Source of the DNA: Gemmatimonadota bacterium
GTDB taxonomy: Bacteria > Gemmatimonadota > Gemmatimonadetes > Longimicrobiales > RSA9
Reading direction: 5' to 3'
Assembly: GCA_017881445.1 (NCBI GenBank)
Contig: JADGQX010000013.1
Coordinates: 1-36,936 of the forward strand
DNA length: 36,936 nucleotides
The notes under the pieces were generated by a model. The model searched no databases and was not told the DNA's origin. It saw only the letters and a list, made by a program, of their open reading frames with translations. How positions within the stretch are numbered: the stretch's first letter is position 1; every line of letters begins with the position of its first letter. A program made the translations under genes and the position numbers. Shown here piece after piece: positions 9,815-17,162 of the stretch.

Positions 9815-10567
9815 TCACATGCCGGTCGGCAGGTCCAGGAACTGCCAGGCGAGGCCGAACCGTTTCTCCAGGTGCGCCGCCAGTGCCCGCACCCCCCATG
9901 TCTCCGTCGCGTAGTGCCCGCCGTAGTAGACGTTCACCCGCTCCTCCAGCGCGTCGAAATACGTATGGTGCGTGCCCTCCCCCGTTACGAAGGCATCCAG
10001 CCCCAGTCCGGCCGCCTCCCCGATCAGCTGCGCCGCCCCGCCGCTCACCACCCCCACCCGCCGAACCCGCTCCGGGCCGCCCGCCACCAGTCTCACCCTC
10101 ACCCCCAGCAGCTCGTCCAGCCGCGCGCACAGCGCCTCCCGTCGCAGCTCCAGCGTGCCCCAGACCCCCAGGTGGACGCCTCGATACTCGCCGAACGTGC
10201 CCTCCGGCTCCATGCCCAGCTCACGCGCCAGCACGGCGTTGTTGCCCACCTCCGGGTGCACGTCCAGCGGGATGTGCGCGCTGTACACCGCCACCCCCGC
10301 ATCCAGCAGCCCCTTCAGCTTCCGATAGCGCCGCCCCGTCACCGGCTCCGCACCCGCCCAGAAGAGCCCGTGGTGCACCAGCAGCAGGTCGCAACCGGCC
10401 GCCACAGCCCCCGCGATCGACCGCTCGCTGGCGTCCACTGCCGCCGCCACCCGGGTCACCTCGCCCCCGTTCGCCACCTGCAGCCCGTTCAGCGCCGTGG
10501 GCGCATCCGGGATCTCCGCCACCCGCAGAAACGCATCCAGGTAGCCGGTCAACTCCTCCAATCGCAT
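9815..10567 (-). CDS. Nif3-like dinuclear metal centre protein (YbgI/GCH1 type 2 family)
   Basis: A 250-residue protein of the short Nif3/YbgI type without the PII-like insert. Metal ligand motifs are visible: LLLVHHGLFW (about residues 61-70), SAHIPLDVHPEVGNN (about 93-107) and C-terminal GGHYATE, with TGEGTHHTYFDA before it. The family forms hexameric toroids with a two-metal site; its biochemical function is not settled, although some members are annotated GTP cyclohydrolase 1 type 2. The frame is open to 10699, but the ATG at 10567 begins the conserved sequence. The start lies 24 bp from a DnaA-box cluster, so its promoter region may coincide with DnaA binding. Confidence 0.9.
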   Translation of the reverse strand: MRLEELTGYLDAFLRVAEIPDAPTALNGLQVANGGEVTRVAAAVDASERSIAGAVAAGCDLLLVHHGLFWAGAEPVTGRRYRKLKGLLDAGVAVYSAHIPLDVHPEVGNNAVLARELGMEPEGTFGEYRGVHLGVWGTLELRREALCARLDELLGVRVRLVAGGPERVRRVGVVSGGAAQLIGEAAGLGLDAFVTGEGTHHTYFDALEERVNVYYGGHYATETWGVRALAAHLEKRFGLAWQFLDLPTGM

Positions 10568-10590
10568 GGCCGACTCCCCTTGGAAACGCC

Positions 10591-10699
10591 TGTGGATAAC
10601 GGGGTGGTTGTTGTCCACACCTGGATGTGCAGAACCACCCGCATGTGCACAAGTCGCGGTAGAACAACAACTTAGAAGATTTCCACGAATTGTGGACAA
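10591..10699. promoter_or_regulatory. DnaA-box cluster between the Nif3 gene and bactofilin gene
   Basis: One perfect box TTATCCACA (as TGTGGATAA, 10591-10599) and two single-mismatch boxes TTGTCCACA (10611-10619 forward; 10691-10699 reverse) lie within 110 bp. Weaker TGTGCACAA (10644-10652) and TTTCCACGA (10680-10688) also occur. An AT-richer patch GAACAACAACTTAGAAGATT at 10662-10681 lies between boxes, unusual for this GC-rich DNA. It may be an origin sub-region, a DnaA-titrating site or a regulatory site. Confidence 0.75.
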
Positions 10700-10760
10700 A
10701 CGCCCGCGCCGCGGGAGCGGCGCCGGGCGCGGACGGCGTGTTTTCAGGCCGGAATGGGCG

Positions 10761-11228
10761 TCAATCCGCCGTCAGGACGGGCGGGGCCGGCGTGCCCTGC
10801 GTCTCGGGGCGCGGCATGTCCGGAACCCCCGCGGGGCTCGCCGGGACACCCGGGGCCGGGCGCCGCTGCACCTCGCCCGTGCGGATCCCGCCATTGACCC
10901 GCCCGCCCTCGTCGAGCTTGATGCGCCGGGCGTGGATCTCGCCGTCGATGACGCAGGTCGCCTGCAGCTCGAGGCGGCTCTCGGCGACGACGGTGCCCTT
11001 GACCTTGCCGCCGATGATGGCGTCCTGGGTGTCGATGTCGCCAATGACGACGCCGTCCTTGCCGACGACCACGGCCTTGCCGGCGCGCACGGTTCCTTCC
11101 AGCTCCCCCTCGATGCGGAGCGTGCCCTCCGTATCGCAGTTGCCCACCACGCGCATTCCCGCGCCGATGATGGAGATCACGCCATCGTGGGCGGGCGCGC
11201 CTCCGAGCGGGGTCTTGTCCTTGGCCAT
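10761..11228 (-). CDS. Bactofilin (polymer-forming cytoskeletal protein)
   Basis: A 155-residue bactofilin. The central beta-helical core (about residues 16-115) shows the repeating short strands and turns of the family (GTLRIEGELEGTVRAGKAVVVGKDGVVIGDIDTQDAIIGGKVKGTVV...). It is flanked by a short disordered N-terminus and a Pro-rich tail. Bactofilins polymerise without nucleotide and scaffold cell-wall enzymes or chromosome-segregation proteins. ATG at 11228 is chosen because AGGA lies 9-12 nt before it. A GTG at 11252 overlapping the previous stop (GTGA) is the alternative. It ends the parA-parB-coiled-coil-bactofilin cluster, in line with known bactofilin-ParABS links. Confidence 0.92.
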   Translation of the reverse strand: MAKDKTPLGGAPAHDGVISIIGAGMRVVGNCDTEGTLRIEGELEGTVRAGKAVVVGKDGVVIGDIDTQDAIIGGKVKGTVVAESRLELQATCVIDGEIHARRIKLDEGGRVNGGIRTGEVQRRPAPGVPASPAGVPDMPRPETQGTPAPPVLTAD

Positions 11229-11248
11229 GTTGCCATCCTGGTGTGCGT

Positions 11249-11683
11249 TCACTTCTTGAGTCCGAGCAGGCGGGCCGCTTCGGAGACGGAGGAGCCGGCT
11301 GCGGCGCGCGACCCGGCGGAATCCTTCCGGCCGAGCGGCGGGAGTATGGGCTCCTTGCTCCTGGGCGCGGCCGCGTCGGCACCCAGGAGCTGACGAACGT
11401 GCTCGTACTGCGCTTCGACCTGCTCCAGCTCCCGCGCCAGACGCGCGACCTTCTCGCGTTCGCTTTCGAGGCGTTGCACTTCGGCCTGGAGGCTGTTCGC
11501 CCGGGCCGCCTGCGCGGCCACGTACCACCAGGTCGACACCACGAGAACGAAGACGAGGAGCAAGGCCACCACCCCGGCGAAGAGGAGCTTCAGGCGGCCG
11601 TAGGAGACCGTGAAGGTACGGGTCTCCAGGTCCGCGTGCGGGACCACGATGAACGTGAGGAAGCGCTTGTCGCCGTGGGGCAT
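11249..11683 (-). CDS. Small membrane-anchored coiled-coil protein (M23-peptidase-like N-terminus without peptidase domain)
   Basis: A 144-residue protein that starts MPHGDKRFLTFIVVPHADLETRTFTVSYGRLK, followed by one hydrophobic helix (about residues 33-55) and a coiled coil (about 60-95, LQAEVQRLESEREKVARLARELEQVEAQYEHVRQLL). It ends in a short polar tail. This start-helix-coiled-coil layout resembles the N-terminal half of M23-family cell-wall endopeptidases often found next to bactofilins, but no HxxxD or HxH catalytic motif follows before the stop. It lies 2 bp after parB and just before the bactofilin gene. It may be a stand-alone adaptor linking bactofilin to the membrane, or a remnant. 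Function is not established. Confidence 0.75.
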   Translation of the reverse strand: MPHGDKRFLTFIVVPHADLETRTFTVSYGRLKLLFAGVVALLLVFVLVVSTWWYVAAQAARANSLQAEVQRLESEREKVARLARELEQVEAQYEHVRQLLGADAAAPRSKEPILPPLGRKDSAGSRAAAGSSVSEAARLLGLKK

Positions 11684-11685
11684 GG

Positions 11686-12585
11686 TCAGGACACCACTTC
11701 GGTCACCGGCTGGCCCACGAGCAGCTCGTAGACGCGCTCGAAGTCGTCGGCGCTGTAGAAGGGGATCTCGATGCGGCCGCGGCCGCCGCGCGCGTGCCGG
11801 ATCCGGACGGCGGTGCCCAGGGCGCGCTGCAGCGCGTCCTCGATCTCGCGCTCCGCCGCCTCCTTCGGCCGCGGCGCGAGTGCCGGCCTGGCGGCGCGAG
11901 TCGGGCGCACGCGCTGCACCTGCGCCTCGATCTCCCGCACGCTCCAGCCCTCTTCCGCCGCGCGCCGCGCGAGCTCCGCCATGCGGTGGTCGCTCTGCAC
12001 GCCCAGCAGCGCCCGCGCGTGCCCGGCCGTGAGCTGGCCCTCGCTCAGCAGCCGCCGCACCGAGGCCGGCAGCTGGAGCAGCCGCAGCGAGTTCGCGATC
12101 GTGGAGCGGTCCCGCCCCATGATCTCGGCGATCTGCTGCTGCGTCAGCCCGAACTCTTCCGACAGCCGGCGGTAGCCCTCGGCCTCTTCGAGCGGCGACA
12201 GCCCGGAGCGCTGGAGGTTCTCCACCATGGCGAGGACCAGCATGGTCCGGTCGTCCACGTCGCGCACGATCGCCGGCACCTGCTGCCACCCCAGGCGCGT
12301 GACCGCCCGCCAGCGCCGCTCGCCGGCCACCAGCTCCCAGTCCAGGCCAGAGTCCTCCGCCGCGCGCCGCACCACGATCGGCTGCAGCAGCCCGTTCTCC
12401 CGGATCGAGGTGGCCAGCTCCGCCAGCTCCTCTTCCTTGAAGTCGCGCCTGGGCTGGAACGGGTTCGGGCCGACCTTCGCCACCGGAACCAGTCGCGAAT
12501 TCGCGCCGTCGGGGGCGCCCGCGTCGCCCAGGTACTCGCCGAGCAGCGCACCCAGGCCCTTCCCGAGCCGGTCCCGCTTGTTCAT
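11686..12585 (-). CDS. parB: ParB chromosome-partitioning CTPase/DNA-binding protein
   Basis: A 299-residue ParB/Spo0J protein. It has the N-terminal KGLGALLGE segment, NPFQPRRDF, the nucleotide-binding signature GERRWRA, the ENLQRSGLSPLEEAEGY box, a helix-turn-helix (LTQQQIAEIMGRDRSTIANSLRLL) and a short C-terminal dimerisation domain. ParB binds parS, spreads as a CTP-driven clamp and is moved by ParA. Two perfect parS palindromes lie about 1.6 kb upstream. The frame is open far upstream of the ATG at 12585, but that ATG begins the conserved N-terminus and lies 5 bp after the parA stop. Confidence 0.95.
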   Translation of the reverse strand: MNKRDRLGKGLGALLGEYLGDAGAPDGANSRLVPVAKVGPNPFQPRRDFKEEELAELATSIRENGLLQPIVVRRAAEDSGLDWELVAGERRWRAVTRLGWQQVPAIVRDVDDRTMLVLAMVENLQRSGLSPLEEAEGYRRLSEEFGLTQQQIAEIMGRDRSTIANSLRLLQLPASVRRLLSEGQLTAGHARALLGVQSDHRMAELARRAAEEGWSVREIEAQVQRVRPTRAARPALAPRPKEAAEREIEDALQRALGTAVRIRHARGGRGRIEIPFYSADDFERVYELLVGQPVTEVVS

Positions 12586-12590
12586 GGACG

Positions 12591-13391
12591 TCACCCCCGC
12601 GCGGCCGCGGCGGTGGTGATGCCGGCGGGCTTCCGGGCGATCAGCTCTTTCGCCAGGGCCAGATAGCTCTGCGCGCCCGCGGAGAGAAGGTCGTACACCA
12701 CGATCGGCTTGCCGAAGCTGGGCGCCTCGGCCAGGCGCACGTTGCGCGGGATCGCGGTGCGGTAGACCCGGCTGCCGAAGTACTCCTGCGCCTCCTCCGC
12801 CACCTGGCGCGAGAGGTTGAGCCGCTGGTCGTACATGGTCAGCAGCACGCCGTCGATCTGCAGCTTCGGATTGATGTTCCGCTGCACCAGCCGCACGGTG
12901 TTCAGCAGCTGCGACAGCCCTTCCAGCGCGTAGAACTCGCACTGGATCGGGATCAGCACCGCGTCCGCCGCCGCCAGCGTGTTCAGCGTCAGCAGTCCCA
13001 GCGAAGGCGGGCAGTCCACGAGCACGAACTCGTACTCGTGCCGGATCGCTTCCAGCGCCTTGCGCAGCAGCAGCTCGCGGCCCGGCCGGCTCACCAGCTC
13101 CACCTCCGCCCCCACCAGGTCCCGGCTCGAGGGCACCACGTCCAGGTACGGGAAGTGGACATGCCGCACCGTCGCGCTCGAGACCGCCGCGCCTTCCACC
13201 AGCACCTCGTACGCCGTCGCCTGCGCCGCCGACCGGTCCACCCCCAGCCCGCTGGTGGCATTGCCCTGCGGGTCCATGTCGATCATCAGCGTCCTGCGCT
13301 CGGCCACGGCCAGGCAGGCGCCGAGGTTGATGGCGGTGGTGGTCTTGCCCACCCCGCCCTTCTGGTTGGCGATGGCGATCACGCGGGACAT
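12591..13391 (-). CDS. parA: ParA/Soj chromosome-partitioning ATPase
   Basis: A 266-residue ParA with the deviant Walker A motif KGGVGKTT at residues 11-18, the Walker A' segment LMIDMDPQGNATSGLG, and Walker B VLVDCPPSLG. It is full length. It lacks an N-terminal helix-turn-helix, so it belongs to the chromosomal Soj type rather than plasmid ParA that represses its own promoter. It is expected to form ATP-dependent, DNA-bound gradients that move ParB-parS. A plausible promoter lies 41-69 bp upstream. First gene of the par-bactofilin cluster. Confidence 0.95.
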   Translation of the reverse strand: MSRVIAIANQKGGVGKTTTAINLGACLAVAERRTLMIDMDPQGNATSGLGVDRSAAQATAYEVLVEGAAVSSATVRHVHFPYLDVVPSSRDLVGAEVELVSRPGRELLLRKALEAIRHEYEFVLVDCPPSLGLLTLNTLAAADAVLIPIQCEFYALEGLSQLLNTVRLVQRNINPKLQIDGVLLTMYDQRLNLSRQVAEEAQEYFGSRVYRTAIPRNVRLAEAPSFGKPIVVYDLLSAGAQSYLALAKELIARKPAGITTAAAARG

Positions 13392-13431
13392 GCGATTCCA
13401 GTGTCATCCGGGAAACTGCGGAGGAAGCGAA

Positions 13432-13460
13432 AATATACCCGCGCCCACCGGCGCGGTAAA
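13432..13460 (-). promoter_or_regulatory. Putative promoter of the parA-parB-bactofilin cluster
   Basis: Leftward reading gives TTTACC (13460-13455), a 17-bp spacer and TATATT (13437-13432), a strong -10 match standing out in GC-rich DNA. The start codon of parA is about 41 bp downstream. Based on consensus only. Confidence 0.55.
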
Positions 13461-13653
13461 GGCGCGCCGCCCCGCCCCGGCGCATTCGCCCTCCGGGCCG
13501 CCCGCTTGGGCGACCGGCCCGCGCACGCGCCCCGCCGGGGCGCTCCCGCCGACGAACCGGTAACCCGGGCTGCCAGGTGGATCCCCGCGGCGCGCTTGAC
13601 CCGCTCCGCCCGCCGCCGGAAATTGCTCTCTGCCCCTTCCACCTGGAGGATCC

Positions 13654-14132
13654 ATGCGACGCCGCACCGCCTCCTTCGCCGCCGCCCTGGCCCTCGGCCT
13701 CGCCGTCTGCGGCGGCGGCGGCGGCACCGGCCCGGGCGGTCGCCTGCCTGCGCCGGTGGTCGGAGGCTGGGAGGCCGGCCCTCCCTGCAAGGCCCGCGGC
13801 TGTACCATCGACGCTCGCATCGACGGCTCGGGCGTGACCCTGCCCCTCACCGACAGCCTGCACCTGGTCCTGGACATCCGCGAGACCGGCGGCGGCGTCT
13901 CCCACGCTCACCTTCGGCGGCGCCCAGACGTCCACGCTCCAGGGCACCGGCCGCATCCATGGCGACACCCTCATCATCGACTACCCGGGCACGCCCTCCG
14001 ACACCATCGTCTTCGCCGTCCAGGGCGCGCTCCTGCGCTTCGACTTCCGCAATAGCCTCCAGCTCCCCGACGTCACCGGCGACGGCCTCCCCCGACCGCC
14101 TGCACGTGGCCGTCCTCCTCGCCCGCCGCTGA
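13654..14132 (+). pseudogene. Secreted lipoprotein gene broken by two +1 frameshifts
   Basis: Begins after a strong GGAGG site with a signal peptide and lipobox-like LAVC (Cys19), followed by a Gly-rich linker and GWEAGPPCKARGCTIDARIDGSGVTLPLTDSLHLVLDIRE. Near 13900 the sensible reading moves to the next frame (TLTFGGAQTSTLQGTGRIHG, LIIDYPGTPSDTIVFAVQGA, LRFDFRNSLQLPDVTGDGLP). Near 14090 it moves again (DRLHVAVLLARR, stop at 14130-14132). Both shifts coincide with C runs and each is repaired by removing one C. Joined, it gives about 159 residues of one beta-rich lipoprotein of unknown function. Either the gene is decayed or the assembly has homopolymer errors. Confidence 0.7.
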
Positions 14133-14159
14133 CCGGCCGCGGCCGGCCGCCGCGGGCCC

Positions 14160-14173
14160 GTTTCACGTGAAAC
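14160..14173. promoter_or_regulatory. parS site 1 (GTTTCACGTGAAAC)
   Basis: A perfect 14-bp palindrome, GTTTCACGTGAAAC, with flanking bases C and A. It equals the classic Spo0J/ParB centromere core found near many bacterial origins. It lies about 770 bp from the parA start and 3.7 kb from dnaA. Confidence 0.93.
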
Positions 14174-14256
14174 ACCGGCCCGCATCCCGCCGACGCGAAG
14201 GCGCCGCGGCTGCGCTCCGCCTCCCCGCGTGCGGACCGTCCGGGCGCCGCCCGGAC

Positions 14257-14270
14257 GTTCCACGTGGAAC
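14257..14270. promoter_or_regulatory. parS site 2 (GTTCCACGTGGAAC)
   Basis: A second perfect palindrome, GTTCCACGTGGAAC, 97 bp from the first. It differs symmetrically at one position in each half-site (T to C, A to G), matching the variant type used by some other phyla such as myxobacteria. The symmetrical change keeps the palindrome, which argues for a selected ParB site. Confidence 0.88.
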
Positions 14271-14611
14271 ACTTCCCGCAACTTGGTGTGGTTATTGCAC
14301 TTAACCAGCGCGGAGACCCCGGACGCACCGCCCCGGGGACCGCTTGCCGGGCCCGCAGGTCCGCCGGGCGAGGATCGCCTTGCGCGACACGCCCGCCGGC
14401 CTGCCGGAGGAGCGCGCCGGCCTCCCGCTGGCCGGAACCGGCCCGGCGGCGCGGTCTCGCCCTGACCGCCGCACTTTCCTGCGGCACTGGCGGCGGCGCC
14501 CGGCCTGAGCCAGAATCCGAGGCCGGACGCGCCGCTCCGACGCATGCGCGCCGACCGACCGGGGCCCAGCGCCAGCTTCGAGACTCCGAGCGCGAGCCCA
14601 TGTGATCTCCC

Positions 14612-14643
14612 GCCCCGGGCCGGCGGACTCGCCGGCCCGGGGC
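14612..14643. terminator. Perfect 14-bp GC hairpin upstream of acylphosphatase
   Basis: GCCCCGGGCCGGCG pairs perfectly with CGCCGGCCCGGGGC around a 4-nt loop GACT. No T-run follows. It ends 16 nt before the acylphosphatase ATG, so it may insulate the parS region from transcription or hold back translation of the downstream gene. Confidence 0.5.
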
Positions 14644-14659
14644 CGTTACCGTGGCAGCC

Positions 14660-14947
14660 ATGAACCAGCAGGGCGAGGCGCGGGCCCGCTTCCGGGTGGT
14701 GGGGCGCGTGCAGGGCGTGGGGTTCCGCTGGTGGATCGCGCGCGAGGCACGCGCGCTGACGCTGGCCGGAACCGTTTACAACGAGGCCGATGGCTCGGTC
14801 GGGGTCGAGGCGGAGGGCAAGGCCGCCAACCTGGCCCAGCTGCGGGAGCTCCTGGCCGAGGGTCCGCCCAACGCCTCCATCGAGCGCGTCGAGGAGCTCT
14901 CGCCGACGCGTGGTGCCCTTCCCGCTCCCTTCTCCATCCGCGCCTGA
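14660..14947 (+). CDS. acyP: Acylphosphatase
   Basis: A 95-residue acylphosphatase. It has the phosphate-binding signature GRVQGVGFRWW with the catalytic Arg, and the partner motif GTVYNEADGSVGVEAEG with the catalytic Asn. It hydrolyses carboxyl-phosphate bonds such as acetyl phosphate or 1,3-bisphosphoglycerate. Length is typical (about 90-100). A GTG nine bases upstream (14651) is an alternative start adding MAA. No clear Shine-Dalgarno precedes either, and the region is occupied by a strong hairpin. Convergent with yidC. Confidence 0.9.
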   Translation: MNQQGEARARFRVVGRVQGVGFRWWIAREARALTLAGTVYNEADGSVGVEAEGKAANLAQLRELLAEGPPNASIERVEELSPTRGALPAPFSIRA

Positions 14948-15058
14948 CCGCTGCGCCGCCGGAGCGTTGGCCCGACCCGGCCCGGCCGCAGACCCGCGCC
15001 CGAGCGGAGACGCTGCCCTGCCCTGCCGCTGGCGGCGCACGGAAGGCGGCGGAACGCT

Positions 15059-15089
15059 GACGGGCGGGTCCCGCTGGGACCCGCCCGTC
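15059..15089. terminator. Bidirectional terminator-like hairpin between acylphosphatase and yidC
   Basis: GACGGGCGGGTCCC (15059-15072) pairs perfectly over 14 bp with GGGACCCGCCCGTC (15076-15089), 3-nt loop. It sits between two convergent genes. No long T-run lies on either side, so it may be a GC-type terminator or a transcript-end stabiliser. Confidence 0.7.
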
Positions 15090-15119
15090 TGTGCGTCCGG
15101 CGACGGCGTCGGCTGGCGC

Positions 15120-16847
15120 TCAGCCGGAGCGGCTGGCCTGCCAGCGCTTGCGCTCGGCCAGCAGCTGGAGCTGCTGGGGGAGTGAGGCCACGTTCTGGGC
15201 CACGTAGTACAGGTTCAGCCCCGAAGCGAAGTTCAGGAAGAGGACGACCCAGATGCCGGGCATGAGGTAGGTCATCATCTTCATCTGCTGGTTCGGCTGC
15301 GGCGTGGAGCGGAGGCCGAGCCACTGCAGCAGGAACATGGTGGCGCCCAGCAGGATGGGCAGGATGTAGAGCGGGTCCGCCCTGGAGAGGTCCGGCAGCC
15401 AGAGGAACGGCACGCCGCGGAACTCGATCGTGCCCTGGAACACGAAGTAGAGCGTGAACAGCACGGGCATGGGCACGAGCATGGGGAGGCAGCCTCCGAG
15501 GGGGTTGAATCCCTCCTCCTTGTAGAGGCGCATGACCTCCTTCTGCATCTTCTCCGGGTCCTTCTTGAGCCGGTCCTGGATCTCCTTCAGGCGCGGCTGC
15601 AGCTCCATGTTGCGCAGCTGGGAGCGCATGGCCTTGGCGTTCAGCGGCCAGAGCACGACGCGGATGACGACGCCGAACAGGATGAGCACCCAGCCGTAGC
15701 CGACGTGCAGTACGTCATGAGCGCCCTGTAGCGCCCAGATGACCACGTGGGCCAGCGGCCGGATGACCGGCCGCAGGAAGCGCCAGCCGTACGGATTGAC
15801 GTCCTGCAGGTCGTATCCCAGCGCCGCCAGCCGCTGGTTCTCCTGGGGGCCGATGTAGAGCCGGTAGCTCCAGAGGCCCTCGCGGGAGATGGGCAGCGTG
15901 GCCGTCAGCAACGCCGAGTGCGGCGCCCGGCCGTCCCGGGCCATGAGCCCGCCGAAGGGCGAGGCCCCCGCCTCCGTCGCCTTCACGGCGGCGAAGACGA
16001 AGTACTTGTTCTTGACCGCCACCCAGTTGAGGGGCCCCTCCTCGATGCGGTCCTCCTTCATCTTGTCCAGCGGCTGGCTGGAGATGCCGTCCCGCTCGCT
16101 GTTGACCACGTAGTCCAGCGTGCGGTAATCCTCCGCCGGGTTGGCCTCGTTCACGGCCAGCGTCGGCGGCAGGTCGAGCTGCAGCTGCGTCGCGCCCGGC
16201 GTGCCCGTCGCGCCCGGCGTGCCGAACCGGCCCGTCACGGTGGCGCCGTACTGGTCAGGCTGGAAGGTGTAGTCGATCTCCGCGTGCAGCCCGGGGTCGT
16301 CGTGCACGAAGTGGAGTGTGCGCGGACCGCCGCCGCGCTGCAGCGTGATCCCCGCCGCGGGCTCCACCTGGAAGGTGAGAGTGCGCAGGTCCACCACCCG
16401 CTCGCCCATGCGCACGCTGTAGCCCAGCAGCGGCGCCATCCCGTGGGGCGCCAGCTGCACGGGGCCGTTGCGGGTGAAGGAACGGTAGGGCAGCAGCTCC
16501 GCCGAGACGATGGCGCCGCCGGCCGCGCTCACCCCGTACCGGTAGAGCGGCGACTCGACCAGGACGACGGGCGCGGCGACCAGCGTCGCGGGCAGGGCCG
16601 CCGCGGGCGCGGCCGCCGCGCCGGGGGCGGCTCCCGCGCTGGAGGCCCGGGCCGGCGCGCCGGCGGCGGGTGCCGTGGCCGCCGGTTGCGTCGCCGGCGT
16701 CGTCGCTCCGGCCGGGGCCGCCTGCGGCACCGCGCGCGCGCTGTCCGCCAGCGGGCGCTGTGCCGGGCGGTGCGGCACGAGCAGGTTGGTTATGACCACC
16801 ACGGCGACCATCAGGACGATCGCCACGACGAATCGTACGCTGTCCAT
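15120..16847 (-). CDS. yidC: Membrane protein insertase YidC/Oxa1
   Basis: A 575-residue YidC of the Gram-negative type. The first transmembrane helix is at about residues 5-23. A long Ala/Pro-rich linker (about 30-95) leads into a large periplasmic beta-domain (about 95-345). The conserved Oxa1 core follows with a transmembrane segment around HVGYGWVLILFGVVIRVVLWPLNAKAM, the cytoplasmic loop LKEIQDRLKKDPEKMQKEVMRLYKEEGFNPLGGCLPMLVPMPVLFTLY and two further helices. It inserts and folds inner-membrane proteins with or without Sec. It is the last gene of the leftward rpmH-rnpA-yidD-yidC cluster found beside many bacterial origins. Confidence 0.96.
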   Translation of the reverse strand: MDSVRFVVAIVLMVAVVVITNLLVPHRPAQRPLADSARAVPQAAPAGATTPATQPAATAPAAGAPARASSAGAAPGAAAAPAAALPATLVAAPVVLVESPLYRYGVSAAGGAIVSAELLPYRSFTRNGPVQLAPHGMAPLLGYSVRMGERVVDLRTLTFQVEPAAGITLQRGGGPRTLHFVHDDPGLHAEIDYTFQPDQYGATVTGRFGTPGATGTPGATQLQLDLPPTLAVNEANPAEDYRTLDYVVNSERDGISSQPLDKMKEDRIEEGPLNWVAVKNKYFVFAAVKATEAGASPFGGLMARDGRAPHSALLTATLPISREGLWSYRLYIGPQENQRLAALGYDLQDVNPYGWRFLRPVIRPLAHVVIWALQGAHDVLHVGYGWVLILFGVVIRVVLWPLNAKAMRSQLRNMELQPRLKEIQDRLKKDPEKMQKEVMRLYKEEGFNPLGGCLPMLVPMPVLFTLYFVFQGTIEFRGVPFLWLPDLSRADPLYILPILLGATMFLLQWLGLRSTPQPNQQMKMMTYLMPGIWVVLFLNFASGLNLYYVAQNVASLPQQLQLLAERKRWQASRSG

Positions 16848-16949
16848 CGACTGCTCACGGTCCGGGTCGTTCGTGACAGCCGCCTGTCCGCGGGAGGCCG
16901 CGCCGGCCCGGGCGGCCAGCCTCCGATTGCGGACGGCGATACGGCCCGC

Positions 16950-17162
16950 TCAGGGAACGGGGTCGAACCCGCTGCCCCCGAACGGGTGGCAGCGCAACAA
17001 CCGCCGCAGGGCCAGCCACCCGCCCCGCAGCGCACCGTAGCGCGTCAGCGCCTCCTCCGCGTATGCTGAGCAGCTGGGCACGAACCGGCACGACGGCGGC
17101 AGCGCCGGCGAGACCCACCGGCGGTATCCGCGCACCGCCGCGATCAGCGGACGTGCGAGCAT
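16950..17162 (-). CDS. yidD: Membrane protein insertion efficiency factor YidD
   Basis: A 70-residue YidD. It shows the family segments [27 protein letters not shown] and [24 protein letters not shown] with the three conserved cysteines and an amphipathic N-terminal helix. It aids YidC-dependent membrane insertion. ATG at 17162 is used; an in-frame ATG at 17177 adds five residues. Either start overlaps the 3' end of rnpA, the usual rnpA-yidD arrangement. Confidence 0.92.
   Translation of the reverse strand: MLARPLIAAVRGYRRWVSPALPPSCRFVPSCSAYAEEALTRYGALRGGWLALRRLLRCHPFGGSGFDPVP

Larger units (their letters stand above)
14133..14659. other. Non-coding parS region
   Basis: About 520 bp with no convincing gene. 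It holds two parS palindromes (described separately), a 9-bp hairpin CGTCCGGGC/GCCCGGACG abutting the second one (14236-14257), an AT-richer patch around 14281-14308, and a perfect 14-bp hairpin just before the acylphosphatase gene. Short open frames here look like GC-rich noise. Confidence 0.7.

Noticed and set aside
11686-13977. A 763-residue ParB with a long N-terminal extension
   Set aside because: The extension is an off-frame reading of parA. The conserved ParB N-terminus begins at 12585.
14229-14465. Small + strand frame between parS and the acylphosphatase gene
   Set aside because: It runs through the parS palindrome, has no ribosome binding site and no recognisable pattern; treated as noise in the non-coding region.
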